This document shows positions 25,807 through 35,461 of a stretch of DNA of 64,000 nt, piece after piece. Within the stretch, counting starts at the first letter, position 1. Every line of letters starts with the position of its first letter. Below the pieces are notes generated by a model. The model did no database searches. It was not told where the DNA came from and saw nothing but the letters and a program-made list of their open reading frames with translations. Origin of the DNA: Arthrobacter castelli DSM 16402 (GTDB taxonomy: Bacteria; Actinomycetota; Actinomycetes; Actinomycetales; Micrococcaceae); contig NZ_AUMN01000005.1 in NCBI RefSeq assembly GCF_000430705.1, forward strand, positions 1-64,000, read 5' to 3'. A program made the translations under genes and the position numbers.

Positions 25807-26786
25807 CAGTCGCGCAAAGCCTTGCCGGTCAGATGGAGAAACACTGACTCGAGGTCCGGACGCGAAATCTCGACATCGGCCAATTCCATACCGGCTTGGC
25901 CGGCAGCGTTGACGATCCCCGCCACCGCTGTGGGGGCCTCGCGTACCGTCAACCGCAGTGTACGGGCCTCGGTCAGCACGTGCTCCACGGCTGGCAAGCG
26001 CTCGAGTGCGCCGGCTGCGGCGGCGATATCCCCGGAGCCGTCAAGGCGGATTTCGTCGAGTTCGCCGACGATCCGGATCAGCTCGGTACGGGTGCCCTCC
26101 GCCTGGATCCGTCCGGAGTCGACGATTGCGATCCGGTCGCACAGCCGCTCCGCCTCTTCCATGTAGTGGGTTGTGTACAGTACGGACATTCCTTCGGTGG
26201 CCAGTGCCTCCACCGATTCGAGGATCGAGTTGCGGGACTGCGGGTCGACGCCCACGGTCGGCTCGTCGAGGATGAGCAGAGCCGGACGGTGCAGCAGTCC
26301 GATACCGATGTTCAACCGGCGTTTCATCCCGCCGGAAAACTCCTTGGTGGCACTCTTGGCGCGGTCGGACAGTCCGATGATGTCGAGGACCTCGTCGGTG
26401 CGCGATCGCAACTCGGCGCCGCCCAAGCCTTGCAGCCTGCCGAAGAACCTGAGGTTTTCGGCGGCGCTCAGTTCCGGGTAGATGGCCAGTTCCTGCGGGA
26501 CGAGCCCCAGCAGTGCCTTCGGCCCGACCTGCCGCGGCCCCATGAGCTGCCCTGCCACGTGCACGCTGCCGGAGTCCGGACGCAGGAGACCGGCGATCAT
26601 CGAGATCGAAGTGGTCTTGCCCGCGCCATTGGGGCCCAATACACCGTAGGTCTCGCCCGGCGCGATGCGGAACGACACGCCATCGACGGCACGTAGCTCA
26701 CCGAAATTGCGCACCAGGTCTTGCACAACGAGGACATCCGATCCGGTGGCGGGGGATTCGGTATCGTGCTGGGTCATGGTCACCAT
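25806..26786 (-). CDS. ABC transporter ATP-binding protein, DrrA/CcmA type exporter
   Basis: 326 residues with Walker A GPNGAGKTTSI, signature FSGGMKRRLNIG and Walker B LLILDEPTVGVD, then the DrrA-type C-terminal extension. It energises the two ABC-2 permeases; the set resembles daunorubicin-type self-resistance or drug efflux. The open frame runs up to 26888, but that would start upstream of the extended -10 promoter at 26877-26882 and include a 12-bp tandem repeat. The ATG at 26786, with GAGG nine bases upstream, is therefore chosen. The ATG at 26777 is also possible. Confidence 0.85.
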   Translation of the reverse strand: MVTMTQHDTESPATGSDVLVVQDLVRNFGELRAVDGVSFRIAPGETYGVLGPNGAGKTTSISMIAGLLRPDSGSVHVAGQLMGPRQVGPKALLGLVPQELAIYPELSAAENLRFFGRLQGLGGAELRSRTDEVLDIIGLSDRAKSATKEFSGGMKRRLNIGIGLLHRPALLILDEPTVGVDPQSRNSILESVEALATEGMSVLYTTHYMEEAERLCDRIAIVDSGRIQAEGTRTELIRIVGELDEIRLDGSGDIAAAAGALERLPAVEHVLTEARTLRLTVREAPTAVAGIVNAAGQAGMELADVEISRPDLESVFLHLTGKALRD

Positions 26787-26807
26787 GGGCCGGGCCTCAT
26801 GCGGTCG

Positions 26808-26882
26808 GGGTGTGCATCTGGGTGTGCATCTGGGTGGCGCAATTCCATGCATCGTCGAACCGATGCGGATGGGCGTATTATA
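26808..26882 (-). promoter_or_regulatory. Extended -10 promoter, dyad and 12-bp tandem repeat upstream of the exporter operon
   Basis: On the minus strand TGT-TATAAT (-10 at 26882-26877) is an extended -10 box without a good -35. Directly downstream, GCATCG and CGATGC (26849-26854 and 26861-26866) form a dyad that could be a repressor site. The untranslated leader then carries a tandem 12-bp unit, read on the plus strand as GGTGTGCATCTG twice from 26808. Confidence 0.5.
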
Positions 26883-26907
26883 ACACACGTCACGTCGCCT
26901 ACCCGGA

Positions 26908-29900
26908 CTATGCGAGCAGGCCCCTGACGTCGTCGGCGGTGAGCTGGGAGGCGAAGACGCCGTCGTCGTCCATTACCGAGGAGAAGAGCTGGCTTTTGCG
27001 TTCCTTCAAAGCCATCACCTTTTCCTCAATGGTGTCGCGGGAGACCAGCCGGTAGACCATCACGTTCTTGGTCTGGCCGATCCGGTGGGTGCGGTCGACT
27101 GCCTGGGATTCGGTGGCAGGATTCCACCACGGGTCCAGCAGGAAGCAGTAGTCCGCCTCGGTCAGGTTCAGTCCGAACCCGCCGGCCTTGAGGCTGATCA
27201 GGAACACCGGCGCTTCGCCGTCCTTGAACCGGTCGATGGCCCCGGCGCGGTGCCGGGTGGAGCCGTCCAGGTAGCAGTAGTCGATGCCCTCCGCCTCCAG
27301 TCGTTCGGCCGCCTTCTTCAGGAAGCTGGTGAACTGGCTGAACACCAGCGCGCGGTGCCCTTCGCCCACCACATCGCCGAGCTGTTCGAAGAGGGCGTCG
27401 AGCTTGGCCGAGGGGACGGCGGCGTACTCGTCATCGACCAGTGAGGCGTCCAAGCTCAGCAACCGCAGCAGCGTCAGCGATTGGAAAATGGTGAACCGGT
27501 TCCGATCCATGTCCTCGACCAAGCGGAGGATCTTCTGCCGCTCCGCCTGCAGATGCGTCTGGTAGATCTTCTGGTGCTTGGACCCCAGTTCCACCTCAAG
27601 GTGCTGTTCCTGCTTGGCAGGCAGGTCCGCGGCGACCGCTTCCTTGGTGCGGCGCATCATCAACGGCCTGATCCGTCGCCGCAGCTGTGCCAGCAGATCC
27701 TTGTCCCCGTTCCGCTCGATAGGTCGTTGGTACTGCTCGGCGAACTTCGTTGAGATGGGGAAGAGGCCCGGCGCAACGATGGAGAAGATGGAATGCAGCT
27801 CCATCAGGTTGTTCTCCATCGGCGTGCCGGTGATTGCCAGTTTGAACGGCGCTTGCAGGTCACGGGCACAGCGGTGCACCTTGGCCGTCCGGTTTTTCAC
27901 GAACTGGGCCTCGTCCAGCACCAGCCCATCCCATCGAATCTTCTGGTACGCCTCGAAGTCGATGCGGAACAACGCGTAGGAAGTGACGACGACGTCGGCG
28001 GAGGCAGCTTGTGCCTCCAGCGACTGGCGGCTGCGCTTCCGGCTCTCGGAAATCCCGATGACGTTCAGCCCCGGCGCGAATTTGGTCGCTTCGGCAACCC
28101 AGTTGGGAACCACCGACGTCGGCGCCACCACCAGGAACGGCCGGTTTCCGGTGCTGCCGCCGGCCACCTCCTTGCGGTGCACCAGCAGGGACAGCGTCTG
28201 CAGCGTCTTGCCTAGTCCCATGTCGTCGGCGAGCACGCCGCCCAACCCGTGGTGCCAGAGGAACGCCAGCCAGTTGAAGCCGTCGACCTGGTACGGGCGC
28301 AAATCCGCCTGCACGGCGGCGGGCACGGCGGTCTGCTCCACCGACTCGAGTTCCAGCAGGCCCGAAACGGACTGTCGCCAGGCCCTCGCCTGCTCGGTTT
28401 CTTCGGCCAGCTCCTCCAACTCGGCCCACAGTCCGGCCTGGTACCGGCTGATCCGCAATTCATCCGCCACATCCGGCACCGGTTCCTGTCCGGAACCGGA
28501 CAGCTTCTTCTCCTGCGTCCTGCCCTGCAGCAGCAAAGCCTCATCGACCAACCGGCGCAACCGGTCGAAGATAGGCTGCTCCAGTGACAAGTATGTCTTA
28601 TCGACGAGCATAATCTTCCGTTCGCCGCGGGTCAGCGCCTTGAAGATATCGTTGAACGGCACCTTCCGCCCCTCGACCGTGACCAGCACGCCGAGGTCGA
28701 ACCAGTCACTCTGGTCGGTCTCCACGGTACTGACTGTCAGCTCAGGCGTCTCGGTCAGTTCCCGGTAGTCCGGCCGTTCGCCGACGATGTCGACCCGCAC
28801 GCCCTCGAGTTCTTCGACGCGCGGCAGCATCTGTTCAGTGAAATCGACTGCATCGAAGTTCTGGAACGTGGCATCGGCGGGCAGCTCCCGGATCTGCAGG
28901 GCACGGCACGCGGCGTTCATCAATGCCGCTTCGGCCGCGTGGTCCCGGTGGCCGGTTTCGCCGGGCTCCGGGCGCAGCGGCTTACGGCTGGTGCGCTGCC
29001 CGTGGGTGTACTCCCAGTCCCAGGCGGTGCCAAGGGTGTTCGCCGGACCGTAGGTTGCCGTGAGTACCAGCACCGGAGGAACCACTTCGGGGAAGCAGAC
29101 CGACGAATCGCTGCTGGCCACTTCCACCCGCTGGCTCAGGGCGGGGTAGAAATCCTCCAGGAAATGGTCAACCTCGTCCGCCGGAATGGTCAGCGGATTC
29201 GTATCGGCCAGCAGTTGGCGTTCTTGCTCTGCCAGCGGTTTAGCCACTGGCGCCAGCGTGATCACTTTCGGATCCGTGGTGCTGTAACTGTAGATGCCGT
29301 GGTGACCGATGGTCCCGGACGTTTCCACCGGGTGGGGGTCGCCGTCGATCTCCACTGTGGGCGCCAAGGTGAGGTCGCCCCCGGGTCCCGAGCTATCCCT
29401 GGACCCGGACCCGGAGCCGGGCCTGGAGCCGCCGCCGTCGCCCGTGGCCAGCCGCGCATCCATACCCAGCACCGCCTGCTGGCCGACGACCACGCTCAGG
29501 TTTTTGCGGGCGCCGACCAATTCGATGCCGAGCCGTTCGGCTTCCTTGAGCAGCTGCCACAGCAGCGGACTGCTGAATTCGTCCAGCTGCAGCCAGTCGT
29601 TGTCCTCGCCATAGTAGGCCAGCCCATTGGCGCGGTGCAGGGGAGCGAACTGGCTGAACCAACGGTGCTGTTCCGGGTCCAGGTTCAGCCCGTAGGTCTT
29701 GTAGCTGATGGTGTTCCACCGCAGGTTGTTCTTCACCCAGCGCCCATTGCTGTTAAGCATCACCGGGCGCACCACCGGCCGGAGCTGCCTTCCGGCCGGT
29801 TTGGGGTTCTCCTGCCTGCGGGCCGAACGCCACGGGGCCGGGACGCGTGCCGGCGGCGCGGCGAGGTCGAACTGCAACCCGAGCGGTGTGATGGCCTGCC

Positions 29901-30372
29901 GACCGCCGTCCGGTGAGGTGGAGCGTTGGGAGGGGCCGACGTCGTCCAGCAGCCCGGTCAGCGACTGGCGCCAATCGAATTTCTGCCGACTCTCGGACTC
30001 TTCCTGCAAACCGGACTGAGGCTGGCGCGAATCGGAGAACACGTTCGAGCTCAGCATGTGGTTTGTGTTGCCATGCAGCAACGTCGCGGCAACGTGTTTG
30101 CACTGCTCAACCATGGGGCAACTGCACGAACTGTCCTCTGGCCGGTGCCGGCCATTGTTCATCCGGACCAGCTGAATCCGGCAGCGGTACGGAATTGCCG
30201 CCGTCCCATAGACCCGGCTGGTCACCCGGCCCGTGACGTCGTCGAACTCCAGCTCGGCGACCGAATCATCACGAGCATAGCTCTGCGCCCGGGCAAACGC
30301 GGCCCCGCCGACGTGGCGGATAATGTCGCCGACGTCGACCAACGGGAAGCTGGAAGGGGCCATGCCATTCAT
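26908..30372 (-). CDS. SWIM-domain SNF2 family DNA helicase/ATPase
   Basis: 1154 residues. An N-terminal SWIM zinc motif (SCSCPMVEQCKH, near residue 85) is followed by a long N-terminal region of the bacterial SNF2 type. The ATPase core has the Walker A box DDMGLGKTLQTL near residue 715, VVAPTSVVPNW, a DEAQ box (LVLDEAQFVKN near 820), and the helicase C lobe with LVFSQFTSF and the closing QAVDRTHRIGQTKNVMVYRL. Such proteins translocate on double-stranded DNA; in bacteria they are tied to transcription or DNA repair, with no defined role here. A start at 30363 is possible because GGAAAG is better spaced from it. The gene stands alone. Confidence 0.85.
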   Translation of the reverse strand: MNGMAPSSFPLVDVGDIIRHVGGAAFARAQSYARDDSVAELEFDDVTGRVTSRVYGTAAIPYRCRIQLVRMNNGRHRPEDSSCSCPMVEQCKHVAATLLHGNTNHMLSSNVFSDSRQPQSGLQEESESRQKFDWRQSLTGLLDDVGPSQRSTSPDGGRQAITPLGLQFDLAAPPARVPAPWRSARRQENPKPAGRQLRPVVRPVMLNSNGRWVKNNLRWNTISYKTYGLNLDPEQHRWFSQFAPLHRANGLAYYGEDNDWLQLDEFSSPLLWQLLKEAERLGIELVGARKNLSVVVGQQAVLGMDARLATGDGGGSRPGSGSGSRDSSGPGGDLTLAPTVEIDGDPHPVETSGTIGHHGIYSYSTTDPKVITLAPVAKPLAEQERQLLADTNPLTIPADEVDHFLEDFYPALSQRVEVASSDSSVCFPEVVPPVLVLTATYGPANTLGTAWDWEYTHGQRTSRKPLRPEPGETGHRDHAAEAALMNAACRALQIRELPADATFQNFDAVDFTEQMLPRVEELEGVRVDIVGERPDYRELTETPELTVSTVETDQSDWFDLGVLVTVEGRKVPFNDIFKALTRGERKIMLVDKTYLSLEQPIFDRLRRLVDEALLLQGRTQEKKLSGSGQEPVPDVADELRISRYQAGLWAELEELAEETEQARAWRQSVSGLLELESVEQTAVPAAVQADLRPYQVDGFNWLAFLWHHGLGGVLADDMGLGKTLQTLSLLVHRKEVAGGSTGNRPFLVVAPTSVVPNWVAEATKFAPGLNVIGISESRKRSRQSLEAQAASADVVVTSYALFRIDFEAYQKIRWDGLVLDEAQFVKNRTAKVHRCARDLQAPFKLAITGTPMENNLMELHSIFSIVAPGLFPISTKFAEQYQRPIERNGDKDLLAQLRRRIRPLMMRRTKEAVAADLPAKQEQHLEVELGSKHQKIYQTHLQAERQKILRLVEDMDRNRFTIFQSLTLLRLLSLDASLVDDEYAAVPSAKLDALFEQLGDVVGEGHRALVFSQFTSFLKKAAERLEAEGIDYCYLDGSTRHRAGAIDRFKDGEAPVFLISLKAGGFGLNLTEADYCFLLDPWWNPATESQAVDRTHRIGQTKNVMVYRLVSRDTIEEKVMALKERKSQLFSSVMDDDGVFASQLTADDVRGLLA

Positions 30373-30577
30373 CTTTCCACGCGCCACTGACAGTATGTAA
30401 AACCCGGACGCCGTGGTCACCAGGGCTTTCTTGACTTCGCCGCGTCGATTGGCGCGCCGTTACCACCACGTGCCGAACAGATTGCGCATCAGCGTCGCGA
30501 GGAAGGGCCCTGAAGGCCAGGGTGCAACGCACGCTCTGTACAAGGACCGGCATTGTGGATCCCTCAGGCGCGGTGCA

Positions 30578-31921
30578 TTACCGTCCGCCGGTCCAACCGC
30601 CGGCCCGCGCTGCCGAAGCGATCATCGCGGCCAGCTCAGCATGTGAATCGCTGGCCGCACCCACGGTCACCCGGATGTGACCGCTCTTATCCGGAAGTAC
30701 GGAGAACGGCGCTCCGGGGGTGACGCCGATGCCCTGGCTGGCCAACCGGACAATGGCGGCCGATTCGTCCATGACAGGTACCCAGATGTTGATCCCATCC
30801 GGGCGGCCCACTTCGATGCCGTGTGCGGCCAGTTCGCTGACAACTGCCTGCCGCCGTCGTTGGTATTCATCCCGCGCATCGGCAACCTGCTGGCGTGGGG
30901 CCTCCCCAGTGAGCAGGGCGAGCAGGATGCGTTGCAGCAACCGGCTGCTCCATCCCTGGCCCAATTGGCGACGCGCGGAGATGTCACCCATGATGCTGGA
31001 CGGTCCGCTCATGGCTGCCAGCCGCAGGTCGGGGCCGTGCGATTTGGAGAAGCTGCGCACATGCACGGTCTGCTCCGGAATCCACTGTCCGAGGCTGACC
31101 GACGGGCTCGACGCGACGGCGCCGGCGGAGTCGTCTTCAACCGCCAAGGCGCCGGAACCGCTGATGATTCCGGCCAGTTCGCCGGCCCGCTCCGGTGTCA
31201 TGGATGCGCCCGTCGGATTGTGGGCGCGTGGCTGGAGCCACACGGCCGTCGCAGGGGTGCGCAAGGCTTCGGCCAGCGGGCCCGGCTGCATGCCCTGCCC
31301 ATCGACGGGGGCCCCGACGATCTCCGCTCCGGCTGTTTCCAACTGATCGATCAGCAGGGGGAAGGAAGGATGTTCGACGACGACGCGGTCACCAAAGCGG
31401 ATCCGGGCGCGGGTCACCATTTCCAATGCATCAAGGGCCCCGTCAGTGATGATCATTTCCTCTGCGCGGTATGGCCAATCCTGGCGCAGCACTTCAATCA
31501 GCTCGGGAACTTCCGGTTCGTCGAGGTAGCCGCCGGGGGTGGCCGCAGTGGTCAGCGTCTGCATCGCAGGACCCAAATCCGGCAGCAGCCGGGCGTCGGG
31601 AACGCCCGTGGACAGATCCTGCGTGAACAAACCCCGCTGATCCATTGCCCGGCGGTACCGTCCCGAACCCTGGCGGAATTCGGCAACGGTGGTCCCGCGC
31701 CGGCCGTTCGTTTGAATGGAGCCGGACCGTGCCAGCAGCGACCACCCGGCGCTGACCGTGGTGGGAGAGAGCTTCAACGTTGCTGCCACCGTGCGTATGG
31801 GCGGTAGCTTTTCTCCCGGCTGCAGCGTTCCCTCGCGGATGGCGCGGCTGACGGCGTTGGCGACCCCGCGGGCCGTGGGTTCTTCAGGGGACCACCCCAG
31901 CTGAGTGCCTCGGTCGTTCAT
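30578..31921 (-). CDS. MocR-family PLP-dependent transcriptional regulator
   Basis: 447 residues. A GntR-type winged helix covers about residues 5-78 (LQPGEKLPPIRTVAATLKLSP). It is joined to a class I aminotransferase-like domain with the Schiff-base Lys in SFSKSHGPDLR near residue 293 and the substrate Asn in HNPTGASM. MocR/GabR proteins sense amino compounds through PLP and control aminotransferase and dehydrogenase genes. It is divergent from exactly such a pair (32014, 33513), with an AT-rich 92-bp intergenic region. The effector is probably an omega-amino acid (inference). Confidence 0.9.
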   Translation of the reverse strand: MNDRGTQLGWSPEEPTARGVANAVSRAIREGTLQPGEKLPPIRTVAATLKLSPTTVSAGWSLLARSGSIQTNGRRGTTVAEFRQGSGRYRRAMDQRGLFTQDLSTGVPDARLLPDLGPAMQTLTTAATPGGYLDEPEVPELIEVLRQDWPYRAEEMIITDGALDALEMVTRARIRFGDRVVVEHPSFPLLIDQLETAGAEIVGAPVDGQGMQPGPLAEALRTPATAVWLQPRAHNPTGASMTPERAGELAGIISGSGALAVEDDSAGAVASSPSVSLGQWIPEQTVHVRSFSKSHGPDLRLAAMSGPSSIMGDISARRQLGQGWSSRLLQRILLALLTGEAPRQQVADARDEYQRRRQAVVSELAAHGIEVGRPDGINIWVPVMDESAAIVRLASQGIGVTPGAPFSVLPDKSGHIRVTVGAASDSHAELAAMIASAARAGGWTGGR

Positions 31922-32013
31922 TTTTGTAGTGTAACAAAGATACTATTGTATTAGTAAGGTGTGGCACGTATGCTTCCGGAAGAAGCACATTACTGACCGG
32001 CAGGAGCGCCACA
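31922..32013. promoter_or_regulatory. AT-rich divergent promoter/operator of the MocR-aminotransferase pair
   Basis: The 92-bp gap is far more AT-rich than its flanks in its first half. It holds the dyad ACAA-N8-TTGT inside TAACAAAGATACTATTGTA, placed between the two start codons and a likely MocR site. CAGGAG lies upstream of the aminotransferase start. Confidence 0.45.
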
Positions 32014-33390
32014 ATGACACCATCCATTGCTCAGGAGGGAGCGGACCCTGCGACGGGTGACCGCGTCCAGGAGCTTGATAAGGCCCACGTATTCCATTCC
32101 TGGTCTGCCCAGGCCCAAATCGAGCCGCTACCGATTGCCGGTGGAAGCGGGTCGTACTTTTGGGATTACGAAGGCAAGAAGTATCTGGACTTCTCCTCGC
32201 AGCTGGTCAACCTGAACATCGGCCATCAGCACCCCAAACTGGTGGCAGCCATTCAGGAGCAGGCGGGCAAGCTTGCCACGGTCGCGCCGCCGTTTGCCAA
32301 TGACGCCAGGTCGGAAGCAGCCCGGCTGATCTCAGACCTTGCGCCCGGGGATCTCGATGCTGTCTTCTTCACCAACGGGGGAGCGGACGCCACCGAGAAT
32401 GCCATCCGGATGGCCCGGCTGCACACCGGCCGGCACAAGATCCTCGCCGCCTACCGCAGCTACCACGGTTCCACGGCCGGTGCCATTTCCATGACCGGTG
32501 ACCCGCGCCGCTGGCCCTCGGAACCTGCCATGCCCGGCGTCGTGCATTACTGGGGCCCTTATCCGTACCGCTCTGCCTTCCACGCTGACGATGAGCAGCA
32601 GGAATGCGAACGTGCACTGCAACATTTGCGGGACACCCTCATGGTGGAAGGCGCACACACTGTCGCCGCCATCATCCTCGAGCCGGTGGTCGGGACCAAC
32701 GGGATCCTGGTGCCGCCCGATGGCTACCTGGCCGGTGTCCGCGCCATCTGCGATGAGTTCGGGATCATGATGATCTCCGACGAGGTCATGGCCGGCTTCG
32801 GCCGCTGCGGCGAATGGTTCGCGATCGACCACTGGGGCGTGACCCCGGACCTCATCACCTTCGCCAAGGGCGTCAACTCCGGTTATGTGCCAATGGGCGG
32901 GGTGGTTATCTCCCGACGTATCGCCGAAACCTTCGATGACCGGCCGTACCCCGGCGGGCTGACCTACTCGGGCCATCCGCTGGCCTGCGCCTCCGCGGTT
33001 GCATCGATCAACATCTTCCGCGATGAAGGCATCAACGAAAACGCGAAGATGCTGGGTGACGAGGTGATCGGGCCCGAGCTGGCGAAAATCGCCGAACGAC
33101 ACCCAAGCGTCGGGGATGTCAGGGGCCTGGGGGTCTTCTGGGCCGTGGAGCTGGTCAAGGACCGCGACACGCGGGAACCGCTGGTGCCCTTCAACGCCAG
33201 CGGCCCGGAAGCCGCTCCCATGGGCGAATTCGCGGCCGCGTGCAAGAGCCGCGGCCTGTGGCCGTTCACTCACTTCAACCGCACCCATGTGGTGCCGCCG
33301 TGCACGGCAACTCCCGACGAAGTCCGCGAGGGGCTGGCCATTCTGGACGAGGCGTTGGACGTGGCCGACACGTACTACACCGGCAGCTGA
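32014..33390 (+). CDS. Class III omega-aminotransferase (beta-alanine/taurine:pyruvate type)
   Basis: 458 residues of the class III PLP aminotransferase fold. Landmarks are YLDFSSQLVNLNIGHQHP, VFFTNGGADATENAIRMA, the Asp in MMISDEVMAGFGR and the Schiff-base Lys285 in TFAKGVNSGY. The closest functional relatives are omega-amino acid:pyruvate aminotransferases (beta-alanine, taurine). It is followed by a CoA-acylating semialdehyde dehydrogenase and opposite a MocR regulator. The likely route is beta-alanine (or beta-aminoisobutyrate) to malonate semialdehyde to acetyl-CoA. Taurine cannot be excluded from the sequence alone. Confidence 0.85.
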   Translation: MTPSIAQEGADPATGDRVQELDKAHVFHSWSAQAQIEPLPIAGGSGSYFWDYEGKKYLDFSSQLVNLNIGHQHPKLVAAIQEQAGKLATVAPPFANDARSEAARLISDLAPGDLDAVFFTNGGADATENAIRMARLHTGRHKILAAYRSYHGSTAGAISMTGDPRRWPSEPAMPGVVHYWGPYPYRSAFHADDEQQECERALQHLRDTLMVEGAHTVAAIILEPVVGTNGILVPPDGYLAGVRAICDEFGIMMISDEVMAGFGRCGEWFAIDHWGVTPDLITFAKGVNSGYVPMGGVVISRRIAETFDDRPYPGGLTYSGHPLACASAVASINIFRDEGINENAKMLGDEVIGPELAKIAERHPSVGDVRGLGVFWAVELVKDRDTREPLVPFNASGPEAAPMGEFAAACKSRGLWPFTHFNRTHVVPPCTATPDEVREGLAILDEALDVADTYYTGS

Positions 33391-33512
33391 TTCAAAAGCC
33401 AGCCCGGAACCGGCCGGTCCGACGCGGTCCTGGCCGTACTGACAGCACCGGGTCAGCACCGGGCCAGGCCGGAAACGACGACTGAGAGCAACAAGACGTA
33501 AGGACTTTATTG

Positions 33513-35009
33513 ATGGCGAGTACGATTGCGCATTTTATTAATGGTGAGGTGACTTCGGGTTCGGGGTCGCGGTCGCAGGATGTGTTTAACCCGGCGACCG
33601 GGCAGGTCACTGGTGAGTTGCGGTTGGCGAACCAGGACGATATTAAGAGTGTGGTTGCTGCTGCCCGGGCCGCGGCGGATTCCTGGGCGCAGGTGTCGTT
33701 GTCGAAGCGGACGGCGGTGTTGTTCCGGTTTCGTGAACTGCTCTCGGCGCATGTTGATGAGCTGGCTGAGCTGGTCACGGCCGAGCATGGCAAGGTCCTC
33801 TCCGATGCCGCCGGTGAGATCGGCCGCGGCCTGGAGGTCGTCGAGTTCGCCTGCGGGCTGGTCGAGCACCTCAAGGGTGAGTATTCGGATCAGGTCTCGA
33901 CCGGCATTGATGTGTACTCGTTCCGGCAGCCCCTCGGTGTGGTGGCCGGGATTACTCCGTTCAATTTCCCGGTGATGGTGCCGTTGTGGATGGCTCCGGT
34001 GGCGATCGCCACCGGTAACGCGTTCATTTTGAAGCCGTCGGAGCGGGACCCGTCCGCCTCAATGCTGATGGCGCGGCTGTGGAAGGAGGCGGGCCTGCCG
34101 GACGGGGTGTTCAATGTGCTCCAGGGCGATAAGGAGGCCGTCGACGGTCTGCTGACCCACCCGGAGGTGGACGGTGTCTCGTTTGTGGGCTCGACGCCGA
34201 TCGCGAAGCATGTGCACGAGACGGCCACCGCCCATGGTAAGCGGGTCCAGGCCCTCGGCGGGGCGAAGAACCACGCGGTGGTGTTGCCGGACGGTGACAT
34301 GGACCTGGCCGCCGACCACTTGAACGCTGCAGCGTTCGGGTCGGCCGGCCAACGCTGCATGGCAATCTCCGTCGCGGTCGCCGTCGGCGACGCCGCCGAC
34401 ACCCTGGTCGGCAAGGTCACCGAACGCGCGAACAACGTCACGGTCGCCGAGGGCACCAACCCGGATTCGGATATGGGCCCGGTGATCACCCCCGCCGCCC
34501 GGGAGAAAGTCACCCGCATTGTCGGTGAGGCCGAGGCCGATGGTGCCGCCCTGGTCGTGGACGGCCGGGATCTGGTCGTGGAGGGTAATGAGGAGGGGTT
34601 CTTCGTCGGGCCCACCGTCATCGACCAGGTCAAAACGCAGATGAGTGCGTATACGGAGGAGATCTTCGGACCGGTGCTCGTCGTGGTCCGCGCCGCGGAT
34701 CTGGATGAGGCGATCGGACTGATCAACGCCAACCCGTACGGTAACGGCACCGCGGTGTTCACCTCCTCCGGTGCCTACGCGCGGAAGTTCCAGCGTTCGG
34801 TGCAGGTGGGCATGGTGGGGGTCAATATCCCGTTGCCGGTACCGGTGGCCTGGCACTCCTTCGGCGGGTGGAACGATTCCCTGTTCGGGGACCTGCACAT
34901 CTACGGGCCCGACGGCATTCGCTTCTACACCCGCAACAAAGTCATCACTCAACGCTGGCCCGAACCAGCCCACACCTCCAACGCCACCTTCAACTTCCCC
35001 TCCAACTGA
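33513..35009 (+). CDS. mmsA: CoA-acylating methylmalonate-semialdehyde dehydrogenase
   Basis: 498 residues of the aldehyde dehydrogenase superfamily with the MmsA pattern: GVVAGITPFNFPVMVPLWM, FVGSTPIAKHVHE, and the catalytic Cys282 in AGQRCMAIS. MmsA makes propionyl-CoA or acetyl-CoA plus CO2 from methylmalonate or malonate semialdehyde with NAD and CoA. It follows the aminotransferase and completes a beta-alanine-type route. The start is ATG 33513, preceded by AAGGAC; an adjacent TTG is less likely. The first ~400 bases use many T-ending codons (GTT, ATT, GGT, TCG), unlike the aminotransferase upstream. Confidence 0.9.
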   Translation: MASTIAHFINGEVTSGSGSRSQDVFNPATGQVTGELRLANQDDIKSVVAAARAAADSWAQVSLSKRTAVLFRFRELLSAHVDELAELVTAEHGKVLSDAAGEIGRGLEVVEFACGLVEHLKGEYSDQVSTGIDVYSFRQPLGVVAGITPFNFPVMVPLWMAPVAIATGNAFILKPSERDPSASMLMARLWKEAGLPDGVFNVLQGDKEAVDGLLTHPEVDGVSFVGSTPIAKHVHETATAHGKRVQALGGAKNHAVVLPDGDMDLAADHLNAAAFGSAGQRCMAISVAVAVGDAADTLVGKVTERANNVTVAEGTNPDSDMGPVITPAAREKVTRIVGEAEADGAALVVDGRDLVVEGNEEGFFVGPTVIDQVKTQMSAYTEEIFGPVLVVVRAADLDEAIGLINANPYGNGTAVFTSSGAYARKFQRSVQVGMVGVNIPLPVPVAWHSFGGWNDSLFGDLHIYGPDGIRFYTRNKVITQRWPEPAHTSNATFNFPSN

Positions 35010-35461
35010 CAACGGAAGTTGCCCGGCCGGCCATGAACTTCGGTCCGGCCGGGGCGAGGCAGTATCGGCGCACCGTCGGACAGGGCGGCTTAAATACTTC
35101 AAGCAAGCTCTGCGAGTGAGGAGTTTCCGGAATCCGGCTCTCCCAAACTCACTGTTTGCCCTTGCCGTCGTCGGCTACGTGTTACGCAAATTCGGAGAAA
35201 ACACATCGAATATTGTCAAGACGATGACGGGATCGTCATCAAATTGATATTCACAGCTGGCGTTAAGGTCATTTAGGGCGTTTGTTTACATTCGATCCGT
35301 AGGTTTTTAAGTACCTCATGAAGGTGCGAGTGATGAACGGCCGATCTTCCCCCGGATCGGTCACGGTGCCGGTGAGCGATGGAGTTTCCCCCAACTACTC
35401 CTCGCTCGCCGGCACCATTTCGTTTAATCAGCGGCTCAATCAGCGGGTTAGCCAGGTTTAG
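35010..35461. other. 450-bp convergent intergenic region
   Basis: No gene seen. It contains a run of lower-GC sequence (about 35210-35310), a short hairpin CCGATC/GATCGG at 35341-35360 and the strong hairpin annotated at 35365-35416. Confidence 0.5.
35365..35416. terminator. 20-bp-stem hairpin, likely bidirectional terminator
   Basis: Left arm 35365-35385 (GGTGCCGGTGAGCGATGGAGT) pairs with 35397-35416 (ACTCCTCGCTCGCCGGCACC). There is one G-T wobble and one bulged base, around an 11-base loop. It lies between the converging mmsA and D-amino-acid dehydrogenase genes, and a short T-run follows it (ATTTCGTTT). Confidence 0.75.

Noticed and set aside
26808-26835. 12-bp tandem repeat as a CRISPR or attachment site
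   Set aside because: Only two exact units with no spacer and no integrase or Cas gene; treated as part of a leader.
34771-35247. 158-residue open frame overlapping the end of mmsA
   Set aside because: Shadow of mmsA's 3' end extended into non-coding DNA; no RBS and Ser/Pro/Thr-rich noise.
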